DNA from: Staphylococcus haemolyticus
GTDB taxonomy: Bacteria; Bacillota; Bacilli; Staphylococcales; Staphylococcaceae
Reading direction: 5' to 3'
Length of the DNA stretch: 64,000 nucleotides
NCBI RefSeq assembly: GCF_006094395.1
Contig: NZ_CP035291.1
Span: forward strand, 434,001 to 498,000
Below, piece after piece: positions 45,621-54,963 of the stretch (its first letter is position 1; each line of letters opens with the position of its first letter). Under the pieces are notes generated by a model. The model was not told the origin of the DNA. It saw only the letters and a list, made by a program, of their open reading frames with translations, and searched no databases. The position numbers were made by a program, and so were the translations under genes.

Positions 45621-46073
45621 ATGATAGGTTCAGAATTATACTTCTCCCTATTTGTCGGTATTGTATTAAGTTTAATATTTGCCGAGAAATTTGGGATTAA
45701 TCCAGCAGGACTCGTTGTACCGGGTTATTTAGCACTTATATTCGATCAACCCATCATGTTGTTATCTGTGTTAGTCATTAGTTGTTTAACATTTTTCATA
45801 GTTACATATGGTATTAGTAGATGGGTTATTTTGTACGGAAGAAGAAAATTTGCGGCGATGATTTTAACTGGGATGGTACTTAAATTCCTGTTTGACTTGA
45901 TTTATCCATTGACGCCATTTGAAATGGTTGAAGTGTCTGGTATTGGTGTCGTTATTCCTGGAATCATTGCGAATACAATTCAAAAGCAAGGTGTCGTGAT
46001 TACGTTATCAACAACGATGTTACTTACATGTATCACTTATGTCATCTTATTCTTATATAGCTTTATTAATTAA
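45621..46073 (+). CDS. capC: Poly-gamma-glutamate synthase subunit CapC
   Basis: The 150-residue polytopic membrane protein is the usual size for CapC/PgsC and has LIFAEKFGINPAGLVVPGYLAL, the family signature, plus GIGVVIPGIIANTIQKQG. It is a partner of CapB in the membrane synthase. ATG 45621 lies 1 bp after the capB stop codon, so translation is coupled. Confidence 0.93.
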   Translation: MIGSELYFSLFVGIVLSLIFAEKFGINPAGLVVPGYLALIFDQPIMLLSVLVISCLTFFIVTYGISRWVILYGRRKFAAMILTGMVLKFLFDLIYPLTPFEMVEVSGIGVVIPGIIANTIQKQGVVITLSTTMLLTCITYVILFLYSFIN

Positions 46074-46096
46074 TCGCGAGCAAGGAGCGCAGAGTA

Positions 46097-47170
46097 ATGA
46101 AAAAGAAAAAACGGTTATCAGCGAGCGAATGGTTACTTAAGCAATCGAAACGTCACAAACGTTTCAATTTTAGCTATACACTTATCGTATTAATTGTGGC
46201 ACTTGTACTTCTAGTATTCGCTATTAGAGCTGTAAAAGTTGAGCCAGTCGAGGCAATGCCAAGCTCAGGTAATGATTATATTCGTAGTACATATTTAGGT
46301 AATATCACGTTAAATAAACATTTTCGACAAATGGATCTTAACGACGTGTTTAAAGGGTTAAAGCAACCACTTCAACAAAGTGACTTTTCAACTGCTTCAC
46401 TTCTAGTGAGCCATTTCTCAAACGATCCAAAAACGAACATTAAGAAGAATATTGAGAATATTATGTTCTTGAAAAAAGAAAATGTTAAAAGTGTCAATTT
46501 AATTAATAATACGATTGATAACGTGCAAGCCCAAGATTTAAGTAAACAAGTGGAAGCACAAACGGATTATAACTTTATGACTGGTAATGGTTCTAACCCA
46601 ATTAATAGTAAGACGGTGCAACAAACGGTTAAAGGTAAAAAAATAGCTAACGTGTCATTCACTGACGTAGGTTCAAACTATGAAGATCCACTTAAAAATA
46701 CAACATCTATTAGTTTAGACCCAAAAATATTTGTTCCATTAATCAAAAACTTAAAAGAAAATAACGATTTAGTTGTCGTAAACGTGGATTGGGGTATTAC
46801 CAATGAACGTAGTGTGACGGATCGTCAAAAAGAATACGCACATGCGCTAGTGAAATCCGGTGCAGATGTAATCATTGGTCATAACTCAGTTGTCCAAAAA
46901 GTTGAAAAATATAAAAATGCAAGTATCTTCTATAGTTTAGGTATTTTAACATCAGATTCATTCTTATCTAAAAACCAAAAAGGTATGGTAGTTCAGCACG
47001 ATTGGAATGGGCAGCATAATAAATTTAGCATTACACCTGTACGTGGTGCAGATGGCAAAATAACGAAAGACAACATGAATAAGATGGAGGCACAACGTTA
47101 TTACAATAATATAAATGATAAATCAATTCACCTTAAAGAGGAGAATGGAGGATATACCTTTGAATATTAA
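46097..47170 (+). CDS. capA: Poly-gamma-glutamate export protein CapA
   Basis: The 357-residue protein has a cytoplasmic basic N terminus, one membrane helix (TLIVLIVALVLLVFAIRAV) and an extracellular metallophosphoesterase-like CapA domain. It includes VNVDWGITNE, GADVIIGHNSVVQKVEKYKN and ASIFYSLGILTSDSF, like other CapA/PgsA proteins though shorter and divergent at the front. CapA is needed for PGA transport through the membrane. It lies 23 bp after capC and overlaps capE by 11 bp. Confidence 0.9.
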   Translation: MKKKKRLSASEWLLKQSKRHKRFNFSYTLIVLIVALVLLVFAIRAVKVEPVEAMPSSGNDYIRSTYLGNITLNKHFRQMDLNDVFKGLKQPLQQSDFSTASLLVSHFSNDPKTNIKKNIENIMFLKKENVKSVNLINNTIDNVQAQDLSKQVEAQTDYNFMTGNGSNPINSKTVQQTVKGKKIANVSFTDVGSNYEDPLKNTTSISLDPKIFVPLIKNLKENNDLVVVNVDWGITNERSVTDRQKEYAHALVKSGADVIIGHNSVVQKVEKYKNASIFYSLGILTSDSFLSKNQKGMVVQHDWNGQHNKFSITPVRGADGKITKDNMNKMEAQRYYNNINDKSIHLKEENGGYTFEY

Positions 47171-47321
47171 AAAACATTGGTTAGGTATTGTAACAACGCT
47201 CATTATAATTGCAATTCTATTGATGGTGACGTTTGCCAAAGCGAACGAAGGCCTTGATAACTATGAGAAAAATGAATTAAAAGATGCGACGGAGCAATAT
47301 TTATCTAAAGGGGCCAGTTAG
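47160..47321 (+). CDS. capE: Small capsule protein CapE/PgsE
   Basis: The 53-residue peptide has one membrane helix (WLGIVTTLIIIAILLMVTFA) and a short acidic tail. Size and position between capA and capD match CapE of Bacillus anthracis (47 residues), which is essential for PGA synthesis there. TTG 47160 is preferred because TGGAGG lies 8 bp upstream; the frame also offers ATG 47145, which overlaps that site. It overlaps the capA 3' end by 11 bp and capD begins 1 bp after its stop. Confidence 0.75.
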   Translation: MNIKKHWLGIVTTLIIIAILLMVTFAKANEGLDNYEKNELKDATEQYLSKGAS

Positions 47322-47322
47322 T

Positions 47323-48918
47323 ATGAATATTTATAATAAAGTGACATTATCAGTCATTTTAGTTATCACCATTTTAATATCATTCGTCTTTTACTACTTT
47401 AATAAAGAAGACAGACCTGATAAAGATACATTATTCGAAAATAAAATTGCAGATCATAAATCATCTGGCAGTAATAAAAAATATGGCGTAGCATCTAATA
47501 ATGCGATTGCAACGCGTGTCGGTAATAAAATTATTGAAGATGGTGGTAATGCAGTAGACGCAGCTATGGGTGTTTCTTATGCATTAGCGGTAACAGAGCC
47601 ACATTCTTCAGGTTTAGGTGGCGGTGGTGCCACGCTTACATATAATGGTAACGAAGGCGAAGAACCAAAGGTGTACGAATATAAAACGCTATCTTCTTAT
47701 AATTATAAGAAAGGCGATGAAATTGGTACACCTGGATTTGTGCAAGGTATACATGATATGCATCAACGAGAAGGTAAAATGGATGAGAAGAAAATTTTTA
47801 GTTACATCGTACCATTAGCCGAAGATGGCTTCGAAGTTGATTCAGAATTAGAACGTAGTTTGAAAATCTACGGTTCTGATATCGATCGAAATTCACCTTT
47901 CTTCAAAGGAAAACGTACAGTACGTGAAGGCGATGTAGTTAAACAGCCCGCTTTAGCTAAAACACTTAAAGGTATTAGAGATAAGGGGCCTAAATATTTC
48001 TATAAGGATATTGCTAAAAGTGTATCTAAGCAAGTTGATAGTGAATTAATTGAGAAGGACTTTTCAACATTTAAAACTGAAGAAAAGAAACCAGTATCAA
48101 CTAAATATTTAAATAATACAATATACTCTGCATCAAATCCTTTAGGTGGGGTTTTAATGTTACAAGGTTTAAAAATTGATGAAAGTGCCAATTCAAATAA
48201 TGATAGAACAGATTATATCAATGGCATTATTAAATCTCGTGATGTAATGTACCGAAATAGAGATATTGTTAATGGTCAGGAAGCGAATAACGACTCTCAC
48301 TTATCGGAAAATTATTTATTAGACAATTTAAATAACGTAAATAGTGGCGGAAATGAAATGAATAGTGATTTTGATACGTCATTAGATACGACGAGTACAA
48401 CTCATTTTGTTGTCATTGATAAGAATGGTAAGCTTGCTAGTACTACAAATACACTATCTAGTTTCTTTGGTTCAGGTAAATTTGTTAAACAAGGTTTCTA
48501 TATGAACAACTCTTTAACAAACTTCTCAAGTGATCCTAATAGTCCAAACTATGGTGGAAAACATAAAGCACCACGTTCTTATACATCACCATCCATTGTT
48601 GTTGGTCCGGATTTCTATATGGGTATTGGTACACCAGGTGGAAACAAAATTCCTACCATCTTAAATGAAGTGTTGATTGACTATTTAAGAGGTGACGGTA
48701 CTTTACAAGAATCTATTGATAAACCACGTTTTTATAACGATGGTGGTACAGTTTATTATGAGAATGCGACAAGTGATGAAGATATCAATACATTCAAGAG
48801 TATGGGATATGGTGTTAAAGAAAAACGTAATGACGCAAACTTTGGTAGTGTTCAAGGTGCAATATATAATAAAAATGATCAAACTGTTGAAATTGGACAA
48901 GATGTTGGTAATAGATAA
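47323..48918 (+). CDS. capD: Gamma-glutamyltranspeptidase CapD
   Basis: The 531-residue Ntn-hydrolase anchors or trims poly-gamma-glutamate at the cell surface. It has an N-terminal membrane signal (VTLSVILVITILISFVFYYF) and the family motif GGNAVDAAMGVSYALAVTEPHSSGLGGGG. The autocleavage site, with nucleophile Thr, is in DTTSTTHFVVIDKNG, followed by STTNTLSSFFGSG and GTPGGNKIPTIL. ATG 47323 is the first after capE, with AAAGGGG upstream. It is the last gene of the operon, before the terminator at 48951. Confidence 0.9.
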   Translation: MNIYNKVTLSVILVITILISFVFYYFNKEDRPDKDTLFENKIADHKSSGSNKKYGVASNNAIATRVGNKIIEDGGNAVDAAMGVSYALAVTEPHSSGLGGGGATLTYNGNEGEEPKVYEYKTLSSYNYKKGDEIGTPGFVQGIHDMHQREGKMDEKKIFSYIVPLAEDGFEVDSELERSLKIYGSDIDRNSPFFKGKRTVREGDVVKQPALAKTLKGIRDKGPKYFYKDIAKSVSKQVDSELIEKDFSTFKTEEKKPVSTKYLNNTIYSASNPLGGVLMLQGLKIDESANSNNDRTDYINGIIKSRDVMYRNRDIVNGQEANNDSHLSENYLLDNLNNVNSGGNEMNSDFDTSLDTTSTTHFVVIDKNGKLASTTNTLSSFFGSGKFVKQGFYMNNSLTNFSSDPNSPNYGGKHKAPRSYTSPSIVVGPDFYMGIGTPGGNKIPTILNEVLIDYLRGDGTLQESIDKPRFYNDGGTVYYENATSDEDINTFKSMGYGVKEKRNDANFGSVQGAIYNKNDQTVEIGQDVGNR

Positions 48919-48950
48919 TGGTTTGGTAATATTAAGAAGGTTTAATTATG

Positions 48951-48985
48951 AGGTTGGGACAAAAATAAATTGTCTCAACCTTTTT
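48951..48985 (+). terminator. Terminator of the cap operon, GGGACA family
   Basis: AGGTTGGGACAA (48951-48962) pairs with TTGTCTCAACCT (48970-48981), followed by TTTTC. Confidence 0.88.
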
Positions 48986-49174
48986 CTATATATGCACATT
49001 TATATAAGGTTTAAAATAATAGTTTTCTATTGAAATTATCAACAAAATCGATATGATGAATATATAAGTTATAGAATTTAATATTAAAATTATATAAAAT
49101 AAATATATATTGAATTGTTTACTTGATATGTAAGATGAGCGCCTCTTATAATGATGGACAAAGGTGGAATGGTT

Positions 49175-50662
49175 ATGGAAGATGTAGTATTAGGAATAGA
49201 CTTAGGTACGAGTGCAGTTAAAATTATAGCTGTTAATCGACAAGGAGAAGTAATTGCATCAACGAGTGAACCTTTAACGTTGATACAAGATCGTGCCGGT
49301 TATAGTGAGCAAGATCCTGAAGAATGGTTTGAAGCGGTTAAGAAAGGTATTAAATATATTAATGAAGTGCCTGAAATGGCGAATTATACTGTCAAAGGGA
49401 TATCGTTCTCAGGACAAATGCACGGTTTAGTGCCATTGAATAGCGAACACAAACCTATACGACATGCCATTCTATGGAATGATACCCGTAACTCTGAACA
49501 ATGTGCGCAAATCAAAGAAGTATATGGTGAAAGATTGAATGGCAATCCTATTCTTGAAGGATTCACACTTCCAAAAATGCTTTGGATGAAACAAAATGAG
49601 CCATCACTTTGGGAACAAGTAAGTGTCTTCGTATTGCCTAAGGATTACGTACGCTATTGTTTAACAGGTCATATTTACATGGAATATTCTGATGCAGCCA
49701 GTACATTACTATTAAGTCCAAAAACACATGATTGGACTAGAGATGTAGGTGAACGATTAGGCATCGGAGATATTTATCCACCTTTAGTACGTTCAACAGA
49801 GGAAGTTGGAGTAGTACGTTCAGAATTAGAACAAGAGCTTGGTTTCAAAGCTCCTGTGAAGGTTTATGCTGGTGGTGGAGATAACGCATGTGGTGCTATT
49901 GGTGCAGGAATCATTAATGGTAACGATACGCTTTGTAGTATCGGGACATCAGGTGTTGTACTCAATGTTGAAAGCGAAGGCTACCATGAATACAAGAACA
50001 ACATACATTTCTTTGATCATAGCGTTCCACAAACATTCTATGCTATGGGAGTAACCTTAGCAGCAGGTTACAGTTTAAATTGGCTTAAACAAACGTTCTT
50101 TGAACATGAGAGCTTTGAGGATATCGTTCAACAAGCAAGTACCTCAACAATTGGTTCTAATCACTTATTATTCGCACCTTATTTAGCAGGCGAACGGACG
50201 CCACATGGAGATGCATTTATAAGAGGAAGCTTTATTGGTATTAGTGGTAGCCATAATAAGGCGGATTTTGCTAGAGCAGTATTAGAGGGTATTACCTTCT
50301 CGTTATATGACTCTATACAATTAATGCGAGAAGCTGGTAAAGAGATTACGCATATTACTTCTATTGGTGGCGGTGCGAAAAGTTCATTTTGGTTGCAGAT
50401 GCAAGCAGATATCTTTAATGCTACAATAAGAAAGTTAAAACACGAAGAAGGGCCTAGTATGGGCGCTGCGATGATTGCAGCATATGGACTGAAATGGTTC
50501 GAAAGTTTCGATGAATGTGTAGATAAGTTTATAGATATTGCTCAAACATTTGAACCAGACGCTAAAAGACACACACAATATGAAGCATATTATAAAGTAT
50601 ATAAAGATATTTACCGTCAAACACATCAATTAACTGAAGCATTACTAAAAATTGAAGATTAA
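49175..50662 (+). CDS. xylB: FGGY-family carbohydrate kinase, xylulokinase-like
   Basis: The 495-residue sugar kinase has GIDLGTSAVKIIAV (ATP phosphate 1), FSGQMHGLV and ILWNDTRN (substrate site, typical of xylulokinase), SIGTSGVVLNV, ERTPHGDAFIRGSF and SIGGGAKSSFWLQMQADIF. ATG 49175 is chosen because AAAGGTGG precedes it; two earlier ATGs in frame have no such spacing. No xylose isomerase, transporter or XylR is adjacent, so the substrate may be another ketose. The terminator is at 50678. Confidence 0.82.
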   Translation: MEDVVLGIDLGTSAVKIIAVNRQGEVIASTSEPLTLIQDRAGYSEQDPEEWFEAVKKGIKYINEVPEMANYTVKGISFSGQMHGLVPLNSEHKPIRHAILWNDTRNSEQCAQIKEVYGERLNGNPILEGFTLPKMLWMKQNEPSLWEQVSVFVLPKDYVRYCLTGHIYMEYSDAASTLLLSPKTHDWTRDVGERLGIGDIYPPLVRSTEEVGVVRSELEQELGFKAPVKVYAGGGDNACGAIGAGIINGNDTLCSIGTSGVVLNVESEGYHEYKNNIHFFDHSVPQTFYAMGVTLAAGYSLNWLKQTFFEHESFEDIVQQASTSTIGSNHLLFAPYLAGERTPHGDAFIRGSFIGISGSHNKADFARAVLEGITFSLYDSIQLMREAGKEITHITSIGGGAKSSFWLQMQADIFNATIRKLKHEEGPSMGAAMIAAYGLKWFESFDECVDKFIDIAQTFEPDAKRHTQYEAYYKVYKDIYRQTHQLTEALLKIED

Positions 50663-51073
50663 TTCAATCATAATAAACTGGAGCAGCAATGGTTGTTCCA
50701 GCTTTATTATGTTTAAAACTAAATCGTTTTAATTTTACAACAATTTCAAATGTGAGCAATTTTTTATGTAATGATTAGTTGACACGTTAAAGTGAAAATA
50801 TCATCAAAGAAATGTATACAATTTACCCGAAATTTCAAATAATAAATACGCTGTTGAAAAGGTTTACAAAGCAGTTTGTATTAGTGTAAAATAACACATA
50901 TTATTTATTTCTTTTCAAAAAATTTAAAACTAAAAATATTTTAACCTCAAAAAGTCTCTAAATGCGATTTATTTCACAATTTTATTTTTTGTAACTGAAT
51001 ATGTCTTGAAATCGTTTTCTCCAGGGTGTAGTATGACTATGGTTGTTAAATAAATAGAAAGAGGTTTTGGGGA
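50663..51073 (+). promoter_or_regulatory. Upstream region of the serine operon
   Basis: No gene is visible in these 411 bases. A hairpin at 50678-50701 (CTGGAGCA with TGTTCCAG, then CTTTATT) ends xylB. TTGAAATCGTTTTC at 51007-51020 is a weak cre-like site (13 of 16). The ribosome-binding site for the EIIC gene is AGAGGTTTTGGGG. Confidence 0.5.
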
Positions 51074-52120
51074 ATGAATATCATTTTAGGAGTAGGAACA
51101 CTCGTATTAGTGCTTATCGTTATGACGCTATTCTTAAACTTTGCGCCATATGGTAAACAAGGACTACAAGCTTTATCAGGAGCTGCTTGTGCAACTTTCT
51201 TACCACAAGCATTTCTAAGTTACGCTATTGGTGGCGTATTCCATATCGAGTTTTTACAAACAATAGGAGATTTGGCAGGAAGCCTTGCAGGTGTTGCAGT
51301 AGGTATCTTAACTGGCTTGAAAATGGGCATCTCACCTGTTTTTGCAGTAATTATAGGACTAGTATTACATGACTTTAAATTATTACCAGCATTTATAGCA
51401 GCGTATATTATTTCATTCGGTATTAAATTTATCGAGAAAAAAGTTCCAGAAGGGTTGGACTTAATTGCTGTGATTTTAATTGCTCCAGCACTTGTATTTG
51501 GCTTAGCTACAGTTATTAGCCCAGGGGTTATGGCTGTATTAACTCAAATCGGTGGTGCAGTTACATCAGTAGGAGACAGCAATCCATACGCATTAGCAAT
51601 TATTTTAGGATTAGTAATTCCAGTAACGGGTATGACACCACTAAGTTCAATGGTATTAACTAGCTTATTAGGACTAACTGGTATACCAATGGCTATCGGT
51701 GCTTTAACATGTACTGGTTCATCATTTGTTAACTATGTATTATTTAGCAGACTTAATATTGGCGGAAGTAAATCAAAAGCATTCGCAGTATTTGTTGAAC
51801 CATTAACACAAATCGATTTAATCGCAAAATACCCTCTACAATTATATGGTACGAACGCAATTATCGGTGTTGTAAACGCTTGTATCGTTACATTTAGTGG
51901 ACTCGTAATCGGTGTTAAAGGTATGGCAACACCAATTGCAGGTGCAATCGTCTTATTCGGATTTAACGATGCTACAAAATCAATTATTACAATCATCGTC
52001 GTTGCAGTAGTAAGTGTGGTATTAGCATTTATCTTCAGTACGTTAATTAAAAAATTCAACCTAATGAATATGAGTATAAAATTGCCTAGTAAACAGAAAC
52101 AACCTAAGGAGAGTGTTTAA
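51074..52120 (+). CDS. PfoR-like EIIC membrane protein of the serine operon
   Basis: The 348-residue polytopic protein is a PTS_EIIC/PfoR-family paralogue of the gene at 1-696. Segments include GKQGLQALSGAACATFLPQAF, SYAIGGVFHIEF, MGISPVFAVIIGLVLHDFKLLPAF, GMTPLSSMVLTSLLGLTGIPMAIGALTCTGSSF and FNDATKS. It lies 2 bp before sdaAB and is almost certainly cotranscribed, as in S. aureus. No EIIA or EIIB is present, so a role as a serine or related solute carrier, or as a regulator, is inference from context. Confidence 0.85.
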   Translation: MNIILGVGTLVLVLIVMTLFLNFAPYGKQGLQALSGAACATFLPQAFLSYAIGGVFHIEFLQTIGDLAGSLAGVAVGILTGLKMGISPVFAVIIGLVLHDFKLLPAFIAAYIISFGIKFIEKKVPEGLDLIAVILIAPALVFGLATVISPGVMAVLTQIGGAVTSVGDSNPYALAIILGLVIPVTGMTPLSSMVLTSLLGLTGIPMAIGALTCTGSSFVNYVLFSRLNIGGSKSKAFAVFVEPLTQIDLIAKYPLQLYGTNAIIGVVNACIVTFSGLVIGVKGMATPIAGAIVLFGFNDATKSIITIIVVAVVSVVLAFIFSTLIKKFNLMNMSIKLPSKQKQPKESV

Positions 52121-52122
52121 TT

Positions 52123-52809
52123 ATGGCTACTAAAAAAAGCTACGATTATCAAAGTGCATTTGATATTATTGGCCCTGTTATGATGGGACCTTCAAGTTCT
52201 CATACAGCAGGTGCAGTTAAAATTGGTAACGCTGCTTATGCAGTATTAGGTGGTATGCAGCCAGATAAATTAACAATTCATTATTACGAATCCTTTGCTC
52301 AAACACATCAAGGACACGGTACAGATTTAGCTATCGTTGGTGGTGCAATGGGCTATAGCACATTCGATAGTCGTATTAAGAGTTCATTAGCAATCGCTAA
52401 AGATCAAAACATCGAAGTAAATATTATCGAAGAAGAAGGCGACAGTATCGGTGAGCATCCTAACTGTGCGTATCTTGTTGCAGAAGGAAATGGTCGTCAC
52501 ATCGAAGTAATTGGTAACTCAATTGGTGGCGGTACAATCAAATTAAAACGTATCAGTGTAGAAGGACTAGACATTGATTTTAACTATGGTTTACCTATCC
52601 TAGAAATGGATGGAGCGGCAAATAAATCAGAAGTTAATCACTTTATCAATGATGTGAATGAACTTGGTGCAGACATTAAAGAGGAAATGACACAAACGGG
52701 CGATAATTTTAGTTTAGCAGTATTACCACTAAACAAAGCATTATCTGAATCAACGTTAGATCAAATTAAAGAAAAATATAGTCACTTAAATATATCCTAT
52801 ATTAAATAG
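52123..52809 (+). CDS. sdaAB: L-serine dehydratase, beta subunit
   Basis: The 228-residue beta chain of the iron-sulfur L-serine deaminase converts serine to pyruvate and ammonia together with SdaAA. It begins with the family motif FDIIGPVMMGPSSSHTAGAVKIG, then GHGTDLAIVGGAMG. A C-terminal ACT-like region is present (NFSLAVLPLN). ATG 52123 lies 2 bp after the EIIC stop and 13 bp before sdaAA. Confidence 0.93.
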   Translation: MATKKSYDYQSAFDIIGPVMMGPSSSHTAGAVKIGNAAYAVLGGMQPDKLTIHYYESFAQTHQGHGTDLAIVGGAMGYSTFDSRIKSSLAIAKDQNIEVNIIEEEGDSIGEHPNCAYLVAEGNGRHIEVIGNSIGGGTIKLKRISVEGLDIDFNYGLPILEMDGAANKSEVNHFINDVNELGADIKEEMTQTGDNFSLAVLPLNKALSESTLDQIKEKYSHLNISYIK

Positions 52810-52822
52810 AGGGGGATTAAAG

Positions 52823-53719
52823 ATGTTTGATTCAATTAGAGAAACTATAGACTACGCAGTCGAAAATAAAATGTCTTTTGCAGATATAATGATTCAAGAA
52901 GAGATGGAACTTTCAGGTAAGACGCGTGACGAAGTTAGAGAAACAATGAAACAAAATTTAGATGTCATGAGAGATGCCGTAATTAAAGGATCAACTGGCG
53001 AAGGTGTAAAAAGTGTAACAGGTTATACTGGCCAAGATGCCATTAAACTTGCTAAATATAACGAGAATAATCATGCCTTGTCAGGACATGAAATGGTTGA
53101 AGCAGTTAAAGGTGCGGTTGCTACTAATGAAGTAAACGCAGCTATGGGTATCATTTGTGCAACTCCAACAGCTGGATCCTCCGGAACGATTCCGGGCGTA
53201 TTATTTAAATTAGAAAAAACACATGACCTAACAGAAGAACAAATGATTGATTTCTTATTCGTTTCATCATTATTTGGTCGCGTTGTTGCTAACAATGCAA
53301 GTGTTGCAGGTGCTACAGGAGGTTGCCAAGCAGAAGTAGGTTCAGCTTCAGCAATGGCAGCAGCTGCTGCAGTATCAATCTTTGGTGGCGAACCGGAAGC
53401 ATCTGGTCACGCTATGGCATTAGCGATTAGTAATTTACTTGGTCTAGTTTGTGACCCAGTAGCAGGTTTAGTAGAGATTCCATGTGTAATGCGTAATGCA
53501 ATTGGTTCTGGTAACGCATTAATTTCTGCAGACTTAGCATTAGCTGGTGTTGAAAGTAGAATTCCAGTAGATGAAGTTATCGAAGCTATGGATAAAGTAG
53601 GACGTGGATTACCAGCTGAATTAAGAGAAACAGGACTTGGTGGTTTAGCAGGTACACCAACAGGTGAAGCAATCAAACGTAAAATCTTTGGTGAAGCTGA
53701 AGTAAATAGCTTTTCATAA
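52823..53719 (+). CDS. sdaAA: L-serine dehydratase, alpha subunit
   Basis: The 298-residue alpha chain holds the [4Fe-4S] cluster. Cys residues occur in GATGGCQAEVGSASAMAA and in VCDPVAGLVEIPCVMRN, the standard ligand set, and the substrate motif TPTAGSSGTIPGVLF is present. It partners with SdaAB to deaminate serine; the cluster makes it oxygen-sensitive. The ribosome-binding site is AGAGGGGG. Terminator hairpin at 53735-53778. Confidence 0.94.
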   Translation: MFDSIRETIDYAVENKMSFADIMIQEEMELSGKTRDEVRETMKQNLDVMRDAVIKGSTGEGVKSVTGYTGQDAIKLAKYNENNHALSGHEMVEAVKGAVATNEVNAAMGIICATPTAGSSGTIPGVLFKLEKTHDLTEEQMIDFLFVSSLFGRVVANNASVAGATGGCQAEVGSASAMAAAAAVSIFGGEPEASGHAMALAISNLLGLVCDPVAGLVEIPCVMRNAIGSGNALISADLALAGVESRIPVDEVIEAMDKVGRGLPAELRETGLGGLAGTPTGEAIKRKIFGEAEVNSFS

Positions 53720-54029
53720 TATAACTTAAATTAGAAGCCATTCTTAAATGTCAATATGACAATTGAGAATGGCTTTTTTAATTTTTTGACAGTTTTATTA
53801 TTTGGCAGTAGCTGACTGGTTTGAAAATGCACTTAAATTATGTATATTCAAATCTAGTCGAGGCCCCAGCAAAGAGAAATTCTACAAGCTAAGCAAGCTG
53901 GGGTTAAAACGAATTCAGTTTTGAGAATATATTAGATATGTTCTACTTCCATATATTTATCAGAAAATTGAAAAAGTTATTGCAAAATTTCACTAATACG
54001 TTTAAAATAGCCGAAAAGGGGATGATGAT
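53720..54029. repeat. Intergenic region with terminator and repeat units
   Basis: No gene is visible in these 310 bases. A terminator (AGCCATTCTTAAATGTCA with TGACAATTGAGAATGGCT, then six T) spans 53735-53778. A TTGGCAGTAGCTGACT unit near 53801 and a GCCCCAGCAAAGAGAAATTC unit near 53864, followed by AAGCTAAGCAAGCTGGGG, match repeats near 61722, 37955 and 40107. Confidence 0.7.
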
Positions 54030-54290
54030 ATGCTAAGGTTATGTATCATCTTTTTTATATTCGTGACTAACACAACCATTACACAATTATGGACTGTTGA
54101 GGGAACATGGGAGAATCTCTTATTACAATCAATGTCACTAAGTATGATTATTGTATTCCTGTTTTATTATGTGGGTTTTGTAATTGCGGAGAAAAAGAGG
54201 AAACAAATAGAAACTTTATTTAAGAAAGAATTCTTTCATGAGAAGGAAGACTTTTTTGAAAAAGACGATAAAAGAAAAGTAAGTGAGTAA
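54030..54290 (+). CDS. Small two-helix membrane protein, unknown
   Basis: The 86-residue protein has two hydrophobic segments (LRLCIIFFIFVTNTTIT and SLSMIIVFLFYYVGFVI) and a highly charged C-terminal helix (EKKRKQIETLFKKEFFHEKE). ATG 54030 follows AAAGGGGATGATG. I do not recognise a family. It is convergent with a GNAT gene and shares the terminator at 54277-54310. Confidence 0.6.
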   Translation: MLRLCIIFFIFVTNTTITQLWTVEGTWENLLLQSMSLSMIIVFLFYYVGFVIAEKKRKQIETLFKKEFFHEKEDFFEKDDKRKVSE

Positions 54291-54310
54291 AAGGGACTCA
54301 CTTACTTTTT
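54277..54310. terminator. Bidirectional terminator
   Basis: AAGTAAGTGAGT (54277-54288) pairs with ACTCACTTACTT (54296-54307), followed by T-rich sequence; the left arm is inside the 3' end of the small membrane-protein gene. Confidence 0.85.
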
Positions 54311-54805
54311 TTATTTGTCATGCAAATTATATTGGTAAAAGGCAAGATCTAACCAGCGATCAAATTTGTAGCCAACATTTTGAATGGTACCTGCATGTTT
54401 GAAGTTAAACTTTTCATGTAATTTGATGCTGCTGTCATTGGAAGCATCGATACCAGCTACAATAGTACGATAATTTCTAGATCTGGCATCTTCAATAAGA
54501 TGTTGTAATAATTGAGAAGCAATACCTTTGCCTCGATTTGATTTATCTACGTAAATAGAATGTTCAATAGAATATAAATAAGCCGGCCAGTTTCTAAATT
54601 GACCGTAAGTCGCAAAACCAACAGCCTTGCCAGCTTGTTCAAATACAAATATAGGTTCATTTGCTTTATTCTTCATGTCAAACCAAGCTTTACGTTCATC
54701 TAAAGTTTGAACATCGTATGTGTAAACAGCTGTAGTATGCAATATTGCATCATTATAGATTGATAGTATTGCCGGTAAATCTTCAATTTTTGCTTCTCTA
54801 ATCAT
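54311..54805 (-). CDS. GNAT acetyltransferase, phosphinothricin N-acetyltransferase family
   Basis: The 164-residue GNAT has MIREAKIEDLPAILSIYNDA, AGKAVGFATYGQFRNWPAY, EHSIYVDKSNRGKGIASQLL (acetyl-CoA pyrophosphate loop) and ASNDSSIKLHEKFNFKHAGT, the characteristic pattern of the Pat/YwnH group. Natural substrates are likely amino acid analogues such as methionine sulfoximine; the true one here is unknown. The start is ATG 54805 after AGTAGGTGCC. Confidence 0.85.
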   Translation of the reverse strand: MIREAKIEDLPAILSIYNDAILHTTAVYTYDVQTLDERKAWFDMKNKANEPIFVFEQAGKAVGFATYGQFRNWPAYLYSIEHSIYVDKSNRGKGIASQLLQHLIEDARSRNYRTIVAGIDASNDSSIKLHEKFNFKHAGTIQNVGYKFDRWLDLAFYQYNLHDK

Positions 54806-54963
54806 TATGGCACCTACTTTTCTAAGTTTGTATCAGTTTAAAACGAGATTTCAATTGTTGCAACTTTATGTAATTAAATATGACACGATAAATTAAATTA
54901 AACTTACGAAATAAACATGATATACTATGACCTAAGAAAGTCACGTTAAAGGAGTAACACATA

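Noticed and set aside
51007..51022. cre site before the serine operon
   Set aside because: Three mismatches, including the key purine; too weak to list as a site of its own.
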